Below, in pieces: positions 42,854 to 51,553 of a stretch of 64,000 nt of DNA; position 1 is the stretch's first letter; each line of letters begins with the position of its first letter. A program made the position numbers and the translations under genes. The DNA is from a virus: positions 1-64,000 of the IMG/VR virus record IMGVR_UViG_3300002141_000152. One strand, written 5' to 3'. The notes below the pieces were generated by a model. The model made no database searches, was not told where the DNA came from, and saw nothing but the letters and a program-made list of their open reading frames with translations.

Positions 42854-44425
42854 TTATTTTAAAGTTGTATATTCTCCTCGAATAAAGTTAATGTGTTGAG
42901 CCTTTCCATCTTTATGGATAATTACGTGTGACTGTAACCAGCCACTCGCTCCTCTATTATATCCTATTCTAAGATGAGTAGTCGTACCGACTGCAATAGC
43001 TCCGTCTTTTCTTCCAGGAGAGTGATAGTGGCCTACTATTATTTTAGTATTTAATTTTCTGAATTGTAGTAGCGATCCGCGAGTTCCACTGGTTCCAATA
43101 TCTCCATGCTGACCTAATTCCCAACCATTTACGATATAACTATCGTCTCGACCTAGGGTCGTAAATTGTGGAAACTTCTGGTTTATTACAAATGGAATTA
43201 CTCCATTCTTTGCCTCTCCACCTAAAATTGCTGCAGCATACTGCATATATTCTAGTGAATTCTTAGGAGTAACTGCCTTGCGCCAATCTGTGTCCTTCAA
43301 CCATCGGTCTACAAAATCATCATGATTACTTCGAACAATTACTACATTATAGTCTTGGAATTCTTCAAGTCCAACAAGCATCTCGTCAATTTCTTTCTTT
43401 AACGAATTTGTGCCAGACATCTCCTTTTCATATTGAATAAATGGATCCTTTATTTCATGGTGATTTATTGAAGTTCCATCAAATATATCATGTAGGACTA
43501 CATGGTCTGGATGTAGCTTTGCCATCAAGTCAAATGTTGAATCTAACACTCGTGGATCGTGCTTGCCATAGTGTATGTCTCCCCAAACTATTGCAGATAT
43601 TGTATCAGCTCTTGAGATAGTTGATTCCTTTGTCTCTTTATTATATTCTACTCGAGTATATAAGTCACTAAAGTTTCCATCGTCTGTAGCAGTTACTTGA
43701 CGCATGAAAAAAGTTTCGTCGTCTTTTATTTCAACTATTACAAAACCTAAAGTATGATGAAACTCTCCTTTTTTACCTGCTTTAGAATCAGTATAATTTC
43801 GAACAGTACACGCTCCAGTGGTCATCATCATCTTAGGTAGATTACCTTCAAGAACAGGTATTGTTTCCATCTGTACTCTCGGTGAACCAAATACGCATGA
43901 ATTAATACCACTCATTCCTTGTAAACCAGTCATTGGGTCTACTGCCGTTGGCTGAATTTTAACATCTGATAGGATTGAAAGATATTTATGCACATCATGA
44001 CGATTTGCATCTAAATATGGTTCAATTCTTTCTGCCCAATAGTCATAATCTTTATCTATATTTACAGAGGTTGGATTTTTATATCGACCGGCAATCACGT
44101 GAATATCAGCATCATATTCTTCTGCTAATTTTTCAATATTTGCGATAAGTGGCTCATGAACATCAGTATTATTTTGTGCCCAAGTAATAATAAATCTCAT
44201 CTTAGTAAGGTTGATCTCCTTGGTTTTAGCTCGAATAAGCTGTGGCGAGTCTTCTACCTGTTTTGTACTATATCCAAGTTTTGCAATCCAGTGTTGAATT
44301 GTTCGTACAGATCTTTTAAATTTTTGAGAAAGCTGATTTAACCGCTCATCCCACGATATTGATTTGTTAAAGTAAACTTCAGCAATGTGTTCAATATCTT
44401 CTTCTTCTAATTCAGTAAACTTCAT
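42854..44425 (-). CDS. HTH plus calcineurin-like metallophosphoesterase
   Basis: 523 residues. An N-terminal helix-turn-helix (WDERLNQLSQKFKRSVRTIQ, about 24-50) leads to an unassigned middle domain and a C-terminal metallophosphoesterase: IVWGDIHYGKHD, LHDIFDG, VRSNHDDFVDR, GQHGD and VGHYHSPG supply the five metal-binding blocks. Such enzymes cleave phosphodiesters with two metal ions. T5 A1, needed for two-step DNA entry, is a phage protein thought to carry a similar domain, but equivalence is not shown here. It is in a late block, so packaging and use at infection is one option. Confidence 0.82.
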   Translation of the reverse strand: MKFTELEEEDIEHIAEVYFNKSISWDERLNQLSQKFKRSVRTIQHWIAKLGYSTKQVEDSPQLIRAKTKEINLTKMRFIITWAQNNTDVHEPLIANIEKLAEEYDADIHVIAGRYKNPTSVNIDKDYDYWAERIEPYLDANRHDVHKYLSILSDVKIQPTAVDPMTGLQGMSGINSCVFGSPRVQMETIPVLEGNLPKMMMTTGACTVRNYTDSKAGKKGEFHHTLGFVIVEIKDDETFFMRQVTATDDGNFSDLYTRVEYNKETKESTISRADTISAIVWGDIHYGKHDPRVLDSTFDLMAKLHPDHVVLHDIFDGTSINHHEIKDPFIQYEKEMSGTNSLKKEIDEMLVGLEEFQDYNVVIVRSNHDDFVDRWLKDTDWRKAVTPKNSLEYMQYAAAILGGEAKNGVIPFVINQKFPQFTTLGRDDSYIVNGWELGQHGDIGTSGTRGSLLQFRKLNTKIIVGHYHSPGRKDGAIAVGTTTHLRIGYNRGASGWLQSHVIIHKDGKAQHINFIRGEYTTLK

Positions 44426-44474
44426 CTTTTAGATTATGAATTTGTATATTATATTTGGTTACGAATATCTGGTT

Positions 44475-46406
44475 TTAAATAGTAGGCGTGTCAAGATCTT
44501 CCTCTTTTAGTTTTGGGTCTATTACTTCTGCCGTTACTTCCTCACCTTCAAAAATTGCACTAAATTTTGAAACCGGTTTAGTTTCTTTTTCAGATACATC
44601 AGCTTTAAGTTCTTTTTGTAAATTAAAAAATTCAGAAGCAATTGACTTTGGTACTAGTTTTTTAAACTCAGTAAAATCTGATCTCTTAAGTGAATCAATA
44701 ACTTCATCTGATTTTACAAAACTCGGTAATTCTACCAATTTGAATTCTTTTTCTAAACGTAGTGGAATACTCTTTTTCTTAATATAGTCTAATTGTAAGA
44801 CATAGTCTTTAAGTCGACGCTCGGATGTTCCCCAAAGAGTTGGTGCATACAGAGGTTGAATCGATCCAAGAATTTCTTCAATTTGTCCAGATGCAATTAA
44901 TCTAACATCGATAATTAACTCAGGATATTCTTGTTGAACTTTTTCAAGCATTATTCTAGTCTCCTTCATTGAGAATGGAGATTTCTGATTTTTTTCTTCT
45001 GATTTAAGTGCAACGAAAACTACTTTATTTCCGTTCTTTTCTTTTAATTTCTGAGCTGCTTTAATATGGCCCATCGTTACTGGTTGAAAATTTCCAATTA
45101 ATAAGTTAACTGCAATTGTTTCAGGTTTTTTATGTTTACCTTCAGCTACTTCTCTTTCACTAAGTATTGAGTCATCTGCTGGCGTTCCGATAAATTCACT
45201 GAAACTTGGGAATAAACTTTCATACACTTGATCACCCATAATAATTTTTCTAATTTTAGTAACAATTAGGTTAAGTTGAGTTAGCAAGTCAGCCGTAAAG
45301 AAACCGGAGGATGAGCTCTTTCTGTTACGCCTAAAGAAATTCAGCAGAATTTTATAGATCTCAGCGTAAGTTTCATCTTTAAGTAATTTAATTATCTTTG
45401 GATCGTTAATTAGTGCAGCATCTAATTCGAATTCAGGACGCTTTAAGTAGTCTGGAACTTCTAATCTTAATCCCTCATATTTTCCAGAGTATTCTTTGAT
45501 AAAATCTTTGAACATTGAATTAATTAGTGCAACATATTTCTCATCAAACGTGTCTCCTTTTTCACACATTGTCTCCAATTCAGAAATATCATACATTTCA
45601 AAGAAATTCATTAGGTCAATTACAATCAACCAAATATAATCTTGCGATTTATTTTCTCTAGGCTGAGTTACTTTAGTGTGATTGAATAGTGGGTCTACTA
45701 TCTTTGCTAAAAAGACATTTGTCTCAGACCCATCGTTTGATTCATCATAAAATCTAAAGACAATTGTATCAACACTACCCGTTAAATCACTCTTTAGAAA
45801 AGATGATTCCTGTTGATCGTTAAGAATTGAGATAATATATTTCGTAAATGAACGAGTTTTAAATTTAGTGAAGAGCTCTTCGGATGGTGCATAAACAAAT
45901 TCTAAGATTGATGTTTTTTGTTCATCTGTTAAATTTCCTTCAAAAATAATCGGTGTATGCTCTACTCCTAAATAGTCTGCCCATTTATTAAGTTGCTCTT
46001 TGTTCTGAACTGTCGAAATTACTTTACCTGCATCATCTAATTTATGAATGTAAGAAATAACCAAATTATTTTTTGGAAGACGATCATACTTGTGACTTAA
46101 ATTGTCACCATTTGTAAAATATTCAAATCCAAAATAGAAGTTAGATGGAATACGATTTCTCTTATCATCTGAAAGATTTTCAAAATGTGAAATCGCAGTA
46201 TTATAATATTTCATCAATACTCGGTCAACATAACTAATCTCTCCAGACTTCTTGAAGTATCTAAACTTATCGTCCTTGTTCTTCTTTACTCCAAAGAAAG
46301 TTCCATCTACTTTTTCATTGATTATGACATAGTTATTGAGAAGACTTGTTAAAAATTCTTCACCTCGCTTTTCATATACTTCCTTTAAGTTATTAATTCC
46401 TGCCAT
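44475..46406 (-). CDS. RNA-ligase-like nucleotidyltransferase fused to NMNAT/cytidylyltransferase-like domain
   Basis: 643 residues. Residues 20-240 follow the covalent nucleotidyltransferase plan of RNA/DNA ligases: EKVDGT with Lys32 (motif I), FYFGFEYF with Glu95 (motif III), DTIVFRFY (motif IV) and FLAKIVDP with Lys235 (motif V). Residues 432-545 are an HIGH-type nucleotidyltransferase: LLIGNFQPVTMGHIKAAQKL with HxGH-like TMGH447 and a later GTSERR. A helical linker joins them. Large T4-like and cyanophages have related uncharacterised proteins. One possibility is end-sealing coupled to NAD or nucleotide chemistry. It is placed among late genes with kinase and HAD genes. Confidence 0.75.
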   Translation of the reverse strand: MAGINNLKEVYEKRGEEFLTSLLNNYVIINEKVDGTFFGVKKNKDDKFRYFKKSGEISYVDRVLMKYYNTAISHFENLSDDKRNRIPSNFYFGFEYFTNGDNLSHKYDRLPKNNLVISYIHKLDDAGKVISTVQNKEQLNKWADYLGVEHTPIIFEGNLTDEQKTSILEFVYAPSEELFTKFKTRSFTKYIISILNDQQESSFLKSDLTGSVDTIVFRFYDESNDGSETNVFLAKIVDPLFNHTKVTQPRENKSQDYIWLIVIDLMNFFEMYDISELETMCEKGDTFDEKYVALINSMFKDFIKEYSGKYEGLRLEVPDYLKRPEFELDAALINDPKIIKLLKDETYAEIYKILLNFFRRNRKSSSSGFFTADLLTQLNLIVTKIRKIIMGDQVYESLFPSFSEFIGTPADDSILSEREVAEGKHKKPETIAVNLLIGNFQPVTMGHIKAAQKLKEKNGNKVVFVALKSEEKNQKSPFSMKETRIMLEKVQQEYPELIIDVRLIASGQIEEILGSIQPLYAPTLWGTSERRLKDYVLQLDYIKKKSIPLRLEKEFKLVELPSFVKSDEVIDSLKRSDFTEFKKLVPKSIASEFFNLQKELKADVSEKETKPVSKFSAIFEGEEVTAEVIDPKLKEEDLDTPTI

Positions 46407-46408
46407 AA

Positions 46409-46948
46409 TTATTGGTTCGCTGGGGATTCGTCAGTTGATTCTTTTTCAGGAGAATCTTCGGCTTGTGTATTTAATGCTTTTCTAATACTTTCCGCATCCA
46501 TACTAATTGAAATGCTTCGAACATTATCTGAATCTTCCGCGTTTTGAGTAAAATATTCAATTATTTTTTTTAAATTCATATTTAACTTCTCTTCACCGAA
46601 TCCACCAGCTTCTTCGATCTTTTTCTTTAAGTTAGTAGTTGCTTTCCAGCTACCGTTGTAACTAATTGACCAACAATAGAATCGAACATCCTCACCTTTA
46701 CTTTCATAATAGTGCTGCATGTCTTTAATCTTTTGGATTGCTCCATTTGCATCACGATAGGTAGTTGCTCTACCTAATGTATCTGAAGGAACTCCAAACC
46801 GAACAGCATCTGCTAGTATTTCCATCAATTCGGCAATTCGATCAATTATCTGGTCTGCTGTGTAGCCTTTTAACGGACGCTCAATATTACCTGTGCGCTC
46901 CTCTTCTTCTTTAAGGTATTGTAGGAAGGGCTTAATTTCTTTTGCCAT
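46409..46948 (-). CDS. Hypothetical late protein with capsid-targeting-like N-terminus
   Basis: 179 residues. N-terminus MAKEIKPFLQYLKEEEERTG has the F-x-x-[YF]-L motif followed by acidic residues. The rest is helical with a central beta part (VRFYCWSISYNGSWKATTN) and an acidic, Ser-rich C-terminus (EDSPEKESTDESPANQ). A perfect late promoter precedes it. Two bases separate it from the ligase-like gene. Family unknown. Confidence 0.55.
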   Translation of the reverse strand: MAKEIKPFLQYLKEEEERTGNIERPLKGYTADQIIDRIAELMEILADAVRFGVPSDTLGRATTYRDANGAIQKIKDMQHYYESKGEDVRFYCWSISYNGSWKATTNLKKKIEEAGGFGEEKLNMNLKKIIEYFTQNAEDSDNVRSISISMDAESIRKALNTQAEDSPEKESTDESPANQ

Positions 46949-46961
46949 TTTAAAATGGTTT

Positions 46962-46974
46962 TTTATTATTTATT
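46962..46974 (-). promoter_or_regulatory. Late promoter overlapping the kinase stop codon
   Basis: Minus strand AATAAATAATAAA, whose first bases are the last codons and stop of the P-loop kinase gene; 13 bases before the ATG at 46948. Confidence 0.65.
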
Positions 46975-47577
46975 AAGAATCGGAGTCACCGAAGATAGAC
47001 CGTTAATAAGTTCACAGAATTCTGTGACGCTAGTGGCATCAAACTTATTCATATAGTTGATAAAATGATTGCTCTTTGGCGGCTGGCTAATATATTTACC
47101 GAATTTATCTAATACTTCTTCAAATATCTTTTTTTCTGCTAAATAATTCTCAAAATTACCAAAATAATCTTTTTCTTGCCTAGTTGGTGCGGGCATGTCT
47201 TTTCTAGTCGCATATAACAGCACACAATTTTGATATAACTCTCCAGTTAGAACTTTTTCAAATTCATCGAGCAATCTAGTCTTATCCATTCTTTCACGAT
47301 AGATTGACCATACATATGCTGAAAAAATCGAACGATCAAAGATCAATATCTTATCTTTTAGGATTGTCCGGTTTAGTTCAAGAATAGTTAGGACATTTGC
47401 AATACTAAAGTAGTGCACTCCTGGGCCAGTTTCCTGGTCTCTCATTCCAAGGTCTTCTATGTACTTTGCAAATGCAAATTTATAGTACATGACATCTGGA
47501 TTGGTATTTTGTTTAAAAAATTCATCAAGCAGGAACGTTTTACCGACTGCCCTAGGTCCTTCGATGAATACTATCAT
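46966..47577 (-). CDS. P-loop kinase, deoxynucleoside/nucleotide kinase-like
   Basis: 203 residues. Walker A is EGPRAVGKTFLLDEFF (about 6-21). IFDRSIFSAYVWSIYRERMD is the DRS motif with the substrate helix, as in deoxynucleoside or thymidylate kinases. The lid region is around TRKDMPAPTRQEKDYFGN. It overlaps the HAD gene upstream by 4 bases, so kinase and phosphatase are made together. Nucleotide phosphorylation or a T4 Pnkp-like 5'-kinase role are both possible; the DRS motif favours nucleotide kinase. Confidence 0.72.
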   Translation of the reverse strand: MIVFIEGPRAVGKTFLLDEFFKQNTNPDVMYYKFAFAKYIEDLGMRDQETGPGVHYFSIANVLTILELNRTILKDKILIFDRSIFSAYVWSIYRERMDKTRLLDEFEKVLTGELYQNCVLLYATRKDMPAPTRQEKDYFGNFENYLAEKKIFEEVLDKFGKYISQPPKSNHFINYMNKFDATSVTEFCELINGLSSVTPILNK

Positions 47578-48164
47578 ATTAAGTTTATTCGGGTTGATTC
47601 TGAAAGTTTAAAATTTTCAATACGATACATTTTTGACTTATCGACAATGTATAGTTTAATATTTAGATATGGAACTGATCCAATAGGTCGCGTCAGGTAC
47701 CTTGAAGTATTAAGTCTTTCAAAAAAGTCCTGATACTTGCCTAACTGTTCGATTGAATCTTCAAAAACTTGAATTTCTTCAACCTCTGGCCACATTTTTT
47801 CAAATACTTCTTGTAAAGTAGTCGTTTTATTTGACTTTCTTCCTAGAAAGAACATCTCGTCAAACGATATTCCTCGTTTATCAAGGAGTGCAGTAACAGT
47901 TTCCCGTAGTTCTTCAATACGATGCGTTATTAATATTGATCGAGTTGTGTCAGAGGCTTTACCTTCTTTCCAAGCAGCATACACTGGCTCAATAAGCTGA
48001 ATATAATGTGCTTCTTCAGAAATCGATAGCTGATGATCGTAGAAGTCATATGGCGTATCAAATTTTAGAGTATCTGTTTCTACACAAAGTTTGCCAGTGT
48101 AGCTTGGCATTCTAAAAAAAGTTTCGTCAAGGTCAAATACCTGAAGTATCTTTACTTTGTTCAT
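47574..48164 (-). CDS. HAD-superfamily phosphatase, RNA-repair-like
   Basis: 196 residues. Motif I is VFDLDETFFRMP; ILITHRIEELRETV is motif II; KTTTLQEVF and IQVFEDSIEQL give motifs III and IV. The arrangement resembles the HAD domain of Swiss-army-knife RNA repair proteins. It precedes a P-loop kinase gene with a 4-base overlap, an order that is a split version of the kinase/phosphatase pair in T4 Pnkp. Role in RNA end healing is inference. Confidence 0.68.
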   Translation of the reverse strand: MNKVKILQVFDLDETFFRMPSYTGKLCVETDTLKFDTPYDFYDHQLSISEEAHYIQLIEPVYAAWKEGKASDTTRSILITHRIEELRETVTALLDKRGISFDEMFFLGRKSNKTTTLQEVFEKMWPEVEEIQVFEDSIEQLGKYQDFFERLNTSRYLTRPIGSVPYLNIKLYIVDKSKMYRIENFKLSESTRINLI

Positions 48165-48191
48165 GGTTGTATGTTTACAATATCTTTTATT

Positions 48192-48207
48192 GATAAATAA
48201 TAAAAAG
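48192..48207 (+). promoter_or_regulatory. Late promoter before the 157-residue gene
   Basis: GATAAATAATAAAAAG on the plus strand, 11 bases before the GTG at 48219. Confidence 0.6.
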
Positions 48208-48218
48208 TTTTAATCTAG

Positions 48219-48692
48219 GTGAAACAAAAGTTCATAAAACTATTCGAAGAACACACAGCAGACACTGCTCCAACCTGGACAGATATTCGCGATACTATTC
48301 AAATGAAACGTCCATTTGTCATCATTGTTTTTAGAACAGTTGCTAGTTTTAAAGAGGCAGTAGCATCATATTTTAGCGAAACTAGTTATATTAAACAGAC
48401 CGCGATTATTAACAATAACGGAGAGGCTACTAAATATCCAAGTATATTTCTAGCGTTTGACCGAGATAAAGATTATCGATCTGAAGTTAAGAGCATATAT
48501 GAAAAATTCGATATTAAACAAATAATTGTTGGTAAATCTGGTGCTGAATATTCTACGCTATATGCACAAGACGGAACCTCAAGCGATTTTGGAAACGAAA
48601 TTGTCTCAACATTAAGCTCAGACGAATTTAGTACTGAGGACCAATTTAAGATCGGTTCAACTTATTACCATTTTATCGAGTTCGAAGGATAA
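48219..48692 (+). CDS. Hypothetical late protein with capsid-targeting-like N-terminus
   Basis: 157 residues from a GTG. N-terminus MKQKFIKLFEEHTAD resembles T4 head-targeting N-termini. The body is alpha/beta (FVIIVFRTVASFKEAVASYF, IKQIIVGKSGAEYSTLY) with no catalytic signature. Unlike neighbours it is plus strand but carries a late promoter, so it is probably a virion or assembly protein lying ahead of the recombination genes. Family unknown. Confidence 0.55.
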   Translation: MKQKFIKLFEEHTADTAPTWTDIRDTIQMKRPFVIIVFRTVASFKEAVASYFSETSYIKQTAIINNNGEATKYPSIFLAFDRDKDYRSEVKSIYEKFDIKQIIVGKSGAEYSTLYAQDGTSSDFGNEIVSTLSSDEFSTEDQFKIGSTYYHFIEFEG

Positions 48693-48711
48693 ACTTTAGC
48701 TTCTTTTTGAG

Positions 48712-48717
48712 TATAAT
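48712..48717 (+). promoter_or_regulatory. Possible -10 box before uvsY-uvsW
   Basis: TATAAT in GAGTATAATACT, 17 bases before the ATG at 48735, like the box before the gene at 14999. No certain -35. Confidence 0.3.
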
Positions 48718-48734
48718 ACTTTAAAGTTTATAAC

Positions 48735-49181
48735 ATGAGCGAGACAACAGCTAAAGAGACTAAATCTAATATATCCGATAAGTTTCAAAAGAGACGCACT
48801 GAAGTCTCTAAGGACATTTATACAAATATTAGTAATCTTTCAAATCTTAAAACTTTAAAAGAAGCACAAGTTAATATGTTGTCCCTAAGACAACGTTTAC
48901 TTGAGGACAGTCACGGTCTTCTTGAACATATTACTCTATTACGTAAACGGTTTAGAGATGAGAAAGCAGATGCCATGGAAACTATCTCTAAAAACATGCA
49001 ATTGCGTTACCAGGCAAACGAAAAGAATATTGTAATTGATGGTAAAACCTCAACAACTAAGGAATATCTTGAAATCTTCGAAAATCAAGTCTCATTCTAT
49101 AACGAATCTATCAAAACAATTGATAGCGTCATCTTTGGTATAAAAACTCGTCTTGACATCGAGAAAACTCTAGGACTCTAA
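48735..49181 (+). CDS. uvsY: Probable UvsY-like recombination mediator
   Basis: 148 residues, all-helical and charged, close to T4 UvsY (137 aa). The order helix, Lys/Arg-rich middle (LRKRFRDEKADAMET) and C-terminal NESIKTIDSVIFGIKTRLDI resembles UvsY, whose C-terminal helix mediates hexamer formation. UvsY loads the UvsX recombinase on gp32-coated DNA. It is 16 bases upstream of uvsW, and in T4 the two genes are also close. Sequence similarity is weak, so the call rests on size, fold and neighbourhood. Confidence 0.55.
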   Translation: MSETTAKETKSNISDKFQKRRTEVSKDIYTNISNLSNLKTLKEAQVNMLSLRQRLLEDSHGLLEHITLLRKRFRDEKADAMETISKNMQLRYQANEKNIVIDGKTSTTKEYLEIFENQVSFYNESIKTIDSVIFGIKTRLDIEKTLGL

Positions 49182-49197
49182 AAAAATCTGCCATGGA

Positions 49198-50769
49198 TTG
49201 TTACTCTTTTCTCTTACTCCAGATAAAAAATTTATTAAGCTAGTTGATTTTAGTTTAAATTCAGAGCGCAGTGACCTATTCAAATTCTTCAAACGTAAGT
49301 CTAAAAAGGCCGCATTCAATGTTTTAGTAGAGCGTGGTATCTGGGACGGACTTGACCCGTTTATCACAAAGGATGGACTTATCGCAGTCGGTCTTTGGAA
49401 AGAAATCTATAATTTTGCAAATCGATACGGCTATGATTGTCAAATCGAAGGAATTGACGAAATGATAAGTCTAGGACTTGACCGTGACAAATATATTAAG
49501 TATGTAAATCGACTATTAGATGGAGTAGTAGATGAAAAAGGACTTCCAATTGTTCCTAGAGATTATCAACTCGAAGGAGCATATCGTGCTATTAAATATA
49601 AGTTCTGTACACAGGAACTTGCAACCTCTTCTGGTAAAACTCTTATTTTCTATATCTTTAATTCATTTTTACGTGATGCCAAGAAAGTAGACGCAATACA
49701 TAAATCACTACTTATTGTTCCAAATATCTCACTAGTCGGTCAGACTGCTGAAAAATTTGAATTATATTCAGTTGGCCGAACTCCATGGAAAATCTGTACA
49801 ATCGGTGGAGATGATAGATTTAATCAAAAGGATTTCGATAATGCCGAGATAGTTATTTCAACCTATCAAAGTTTACAAAACCTAGATCCTGCAATATTTA
49901 AGAACTTTATTACAGTATGTGTCGATGAAACACATAAGAGCCGTGGCAACGTTATTCGAGAGATATTAATTAATTGTACTGAATGGAAATATCGACTAGG
50001 TCTTTCAGGAACTGTGAAAATTGAAGAGCAGTTTTCTGATTTCTTTAGGGTTCAGGAAAATGTTGGCCCACTAGTGATGATTCTTTCAGCAAAGCACTTA
50101 ATTGACCATGGATATTCTCCAAATATTGAAATTCAAATTGTCAAACTCCAATATAATAGAGCTGATGAATACCTGCAAAAGTATTGGGCATTGAAGAAAG
50201 ATGGCAGATCGATGTATAAAGATGCCAAAGACTATGGCCGAGACATGCTAGCTATTGAAAAGGGTTTTATCTTTGAAAGCAAAGAGAGACTCAATTATAT
50301 TAATGATCTCGTCAAAAGTTTCGGTAAAAACACGCTAATCCTTTTTTCTGACGTTAAAAATGGCTACGGTAAAAAGATTCAAGAAAAATTATTAGAATGG
50401 AATCCAAATACCTTCTATATTGATGGTGGAGTCGAGTCTTCAAATAGGGACATATTTAAAGATACAATGGAAGAAAAACATGATGTCGTAATAGTTGCAA
50501 GTTTTGGATGTTTTTCCACAGGGATCGACCTAAAAAATGTCCATCATCTTATTCTAGCCGAATCAACCAAAGCTGAGATAACAATTCGCCAATCTATTGG
50601 TCGAGGTATGCGTAAACTTGCTGAAAAGCTCAAAGTTACCGTCTGGGATCTAGTTGATCAGTTAGATGGATATGTTGTGAAGCATGGAGCTGATCGAGCA
50701 GCCATTTATCGAGACCAGGAATTTAAAATCGTCGAAATCAAAGTAGATTTAACAAAAAAGGCAGACTAG
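49198..50769 (+). CDS. uvsW: UvsW recombination helicase
   Basis: 523 residues from a TTG; the nearby ATG at 49193 is out of frame. The N-terminal UvsW domain (KFIKLVDFSLNSERSDLFKF, ERGIWDGLDPFITKDG) binds DNA. Walker A is ATSSGKT (142-148), Walker B DETH (243-246), motif III SGT, and motif VI QSIGRGMRKL. T4 UvsW (503 aa) remodels R-loops, stalled forks and Holliday junctions and switches replication to the recombination mode. The stop lies in a terminator loop. Confidence 0.93.
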   Translation: MLLFSLTPDKKFIKLVDFSLNSERSDLFKFFKRKSKKAAFNVLVERGIWDGLDPFITKDGLIAVGLWKEIYNFANRYGYDCQIEGIDEMISLGLDRDKYIKYVNRLLDGVVDEKGLPIVPRDYQLEGAYRAIKYKFCTQELATSSGKTLIFYIFNSFLRDAKKVDAIHKSLLIVPNISLVGQTAEKFELYSVGRTPWKICTIGGDDRFNQKDFDNAEIVISTYQSLQNLDPAIFKNFITVCVDETHKSRGNVIREILINCTEWKYRLGLSGTVKIEEQFSDFFRVQENVGPLVMILSAKHLIDHGYSPNIEIQIVKLQYNRADEYLQKYWALKKDGRSMYKDAKDYGRDMLAIEKGFIFESKERLNYINDLVKSFGKNTLILFSDVKNGYGKKIQEKLLEWNPNTFYIDGGVESSNRDIFKDTMEEKHDVVIVASFGCFSTGIDLKNVHHLILAESTKAEITIRQSIGRGMRKLAEKLKVTVWDLVDQLDGYVVKHGADRAAIYRDQEFKIVEIKVDLTKKAD

Positions 50770-50781
50770 TGCTGCCTTTTT
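50754..50781. terminator. Bidirectional terminator between uvsW and phoH
   Basis: Stem AAAAAGGCAG/CTGCCTTTTT with a 7-base loop that contains the uvsW TAG stop; A-tract on one side and T-tract on the other serve both strands. The PhoH stop begins at 50782. Confidence 0.85.
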
Positions 50782-51549
50782 CTATTTTCCATTTAGTTTT
50801 TCAGACTCTTCAATACTATCAAAGATATCTTCAAGCTTTTTAATAATTGGGTGTCGAACAATATCCTCTCGACCCAATTTGACAATTCCTATTTCAGGAA
50901 TATTGTTAAAATGCTCTATTAGAATTTCAAGAGCACTTTTCTCTCTTTTATTAACTGACTTCTGTTTGATATCACCTAGGAAAATCATTTTTGAGTTGTT
51001 TCCTATTCGAGTGATTAGAGTTCGTAGGTTGTCTTTTGATATTTGCTGAGCTTCATCTACTATTATTATCGAGTCATCTAAGGTTACGCCTAGTGCAAAT
51101 TTAATGGGTAAAATTTCAATTATTCCTGAACTCTTCAGCTGTTCAGTTGCCGCTTTTCCAATAACCTTATGAAAGTTACTGATGAATGGGTACATGTACA
51201 TCTCCATCTTTTCTTCTAGCGTACCTTTTAGGTAACCAATCTCCTCGTCCTTTGGCACATTCACCGACTTAATTAAGACGATTTTGCGATAGGTTATCGA
51301 TTCTTCTTTAATAAATTTCAATGCTTTTGCACATGAAAGATAGGTTTTACCTGTTCCTGGAGGGCCAATTATTACTGAAATTACTTTTTCATCAATTGCT
51401 CGAAGAACTTCCTTTTGTGCATTAGATCTACACTTAATTTCAATTCTACTGGACATAATCTTTGCCGAAAGTAAATTCGTGCGCTCACTGTCCCAAACAG
51501 AAAAATCTTCATTTTCCTCTCTAGATAATTTTTTTCTGGTTTTTGCCAT
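50782..51549 (-). CDS. phoH: PhoH-like ATPase
   Basis: 255 residues. Walker A GPPGTGKT (62-69), Walker B IIIVDEAQ (162-169) and FLGDIKQ sensor motif define the PhoH family. The N-terminal 40 residues are charged with no domain. PhoH is common in large phages and in bacteria, where it is linked to RNA metabolism; the phage role is unknown. Four bases separate it from the gene upstream. Confidence 0.92.
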   Translation of the reverse strand: MAKTRKKLSREENEDFSVWDSERTNLLSAKIMSSRIEIKCRSNAQKEVLRAIDEKVISVIIGPPGTGKTYLSCAKALKFIKEESITYRKIVLIKSVNVPKDEEIGYLKGTLEEKMEMYMYPFISNFHKVIGKAATEQLKSSGIIEILPIKFALGVTLDDSIIIVDEAQQISKDNLRTLITRIGNNSKMIFLGDIKQKSVNKREKSALEILIEHFNNIPEIGIVKLGREDIVRHPIIKKLEDIFDSIEESEKLNGK

Positions 51550-51553
51550 CTTA

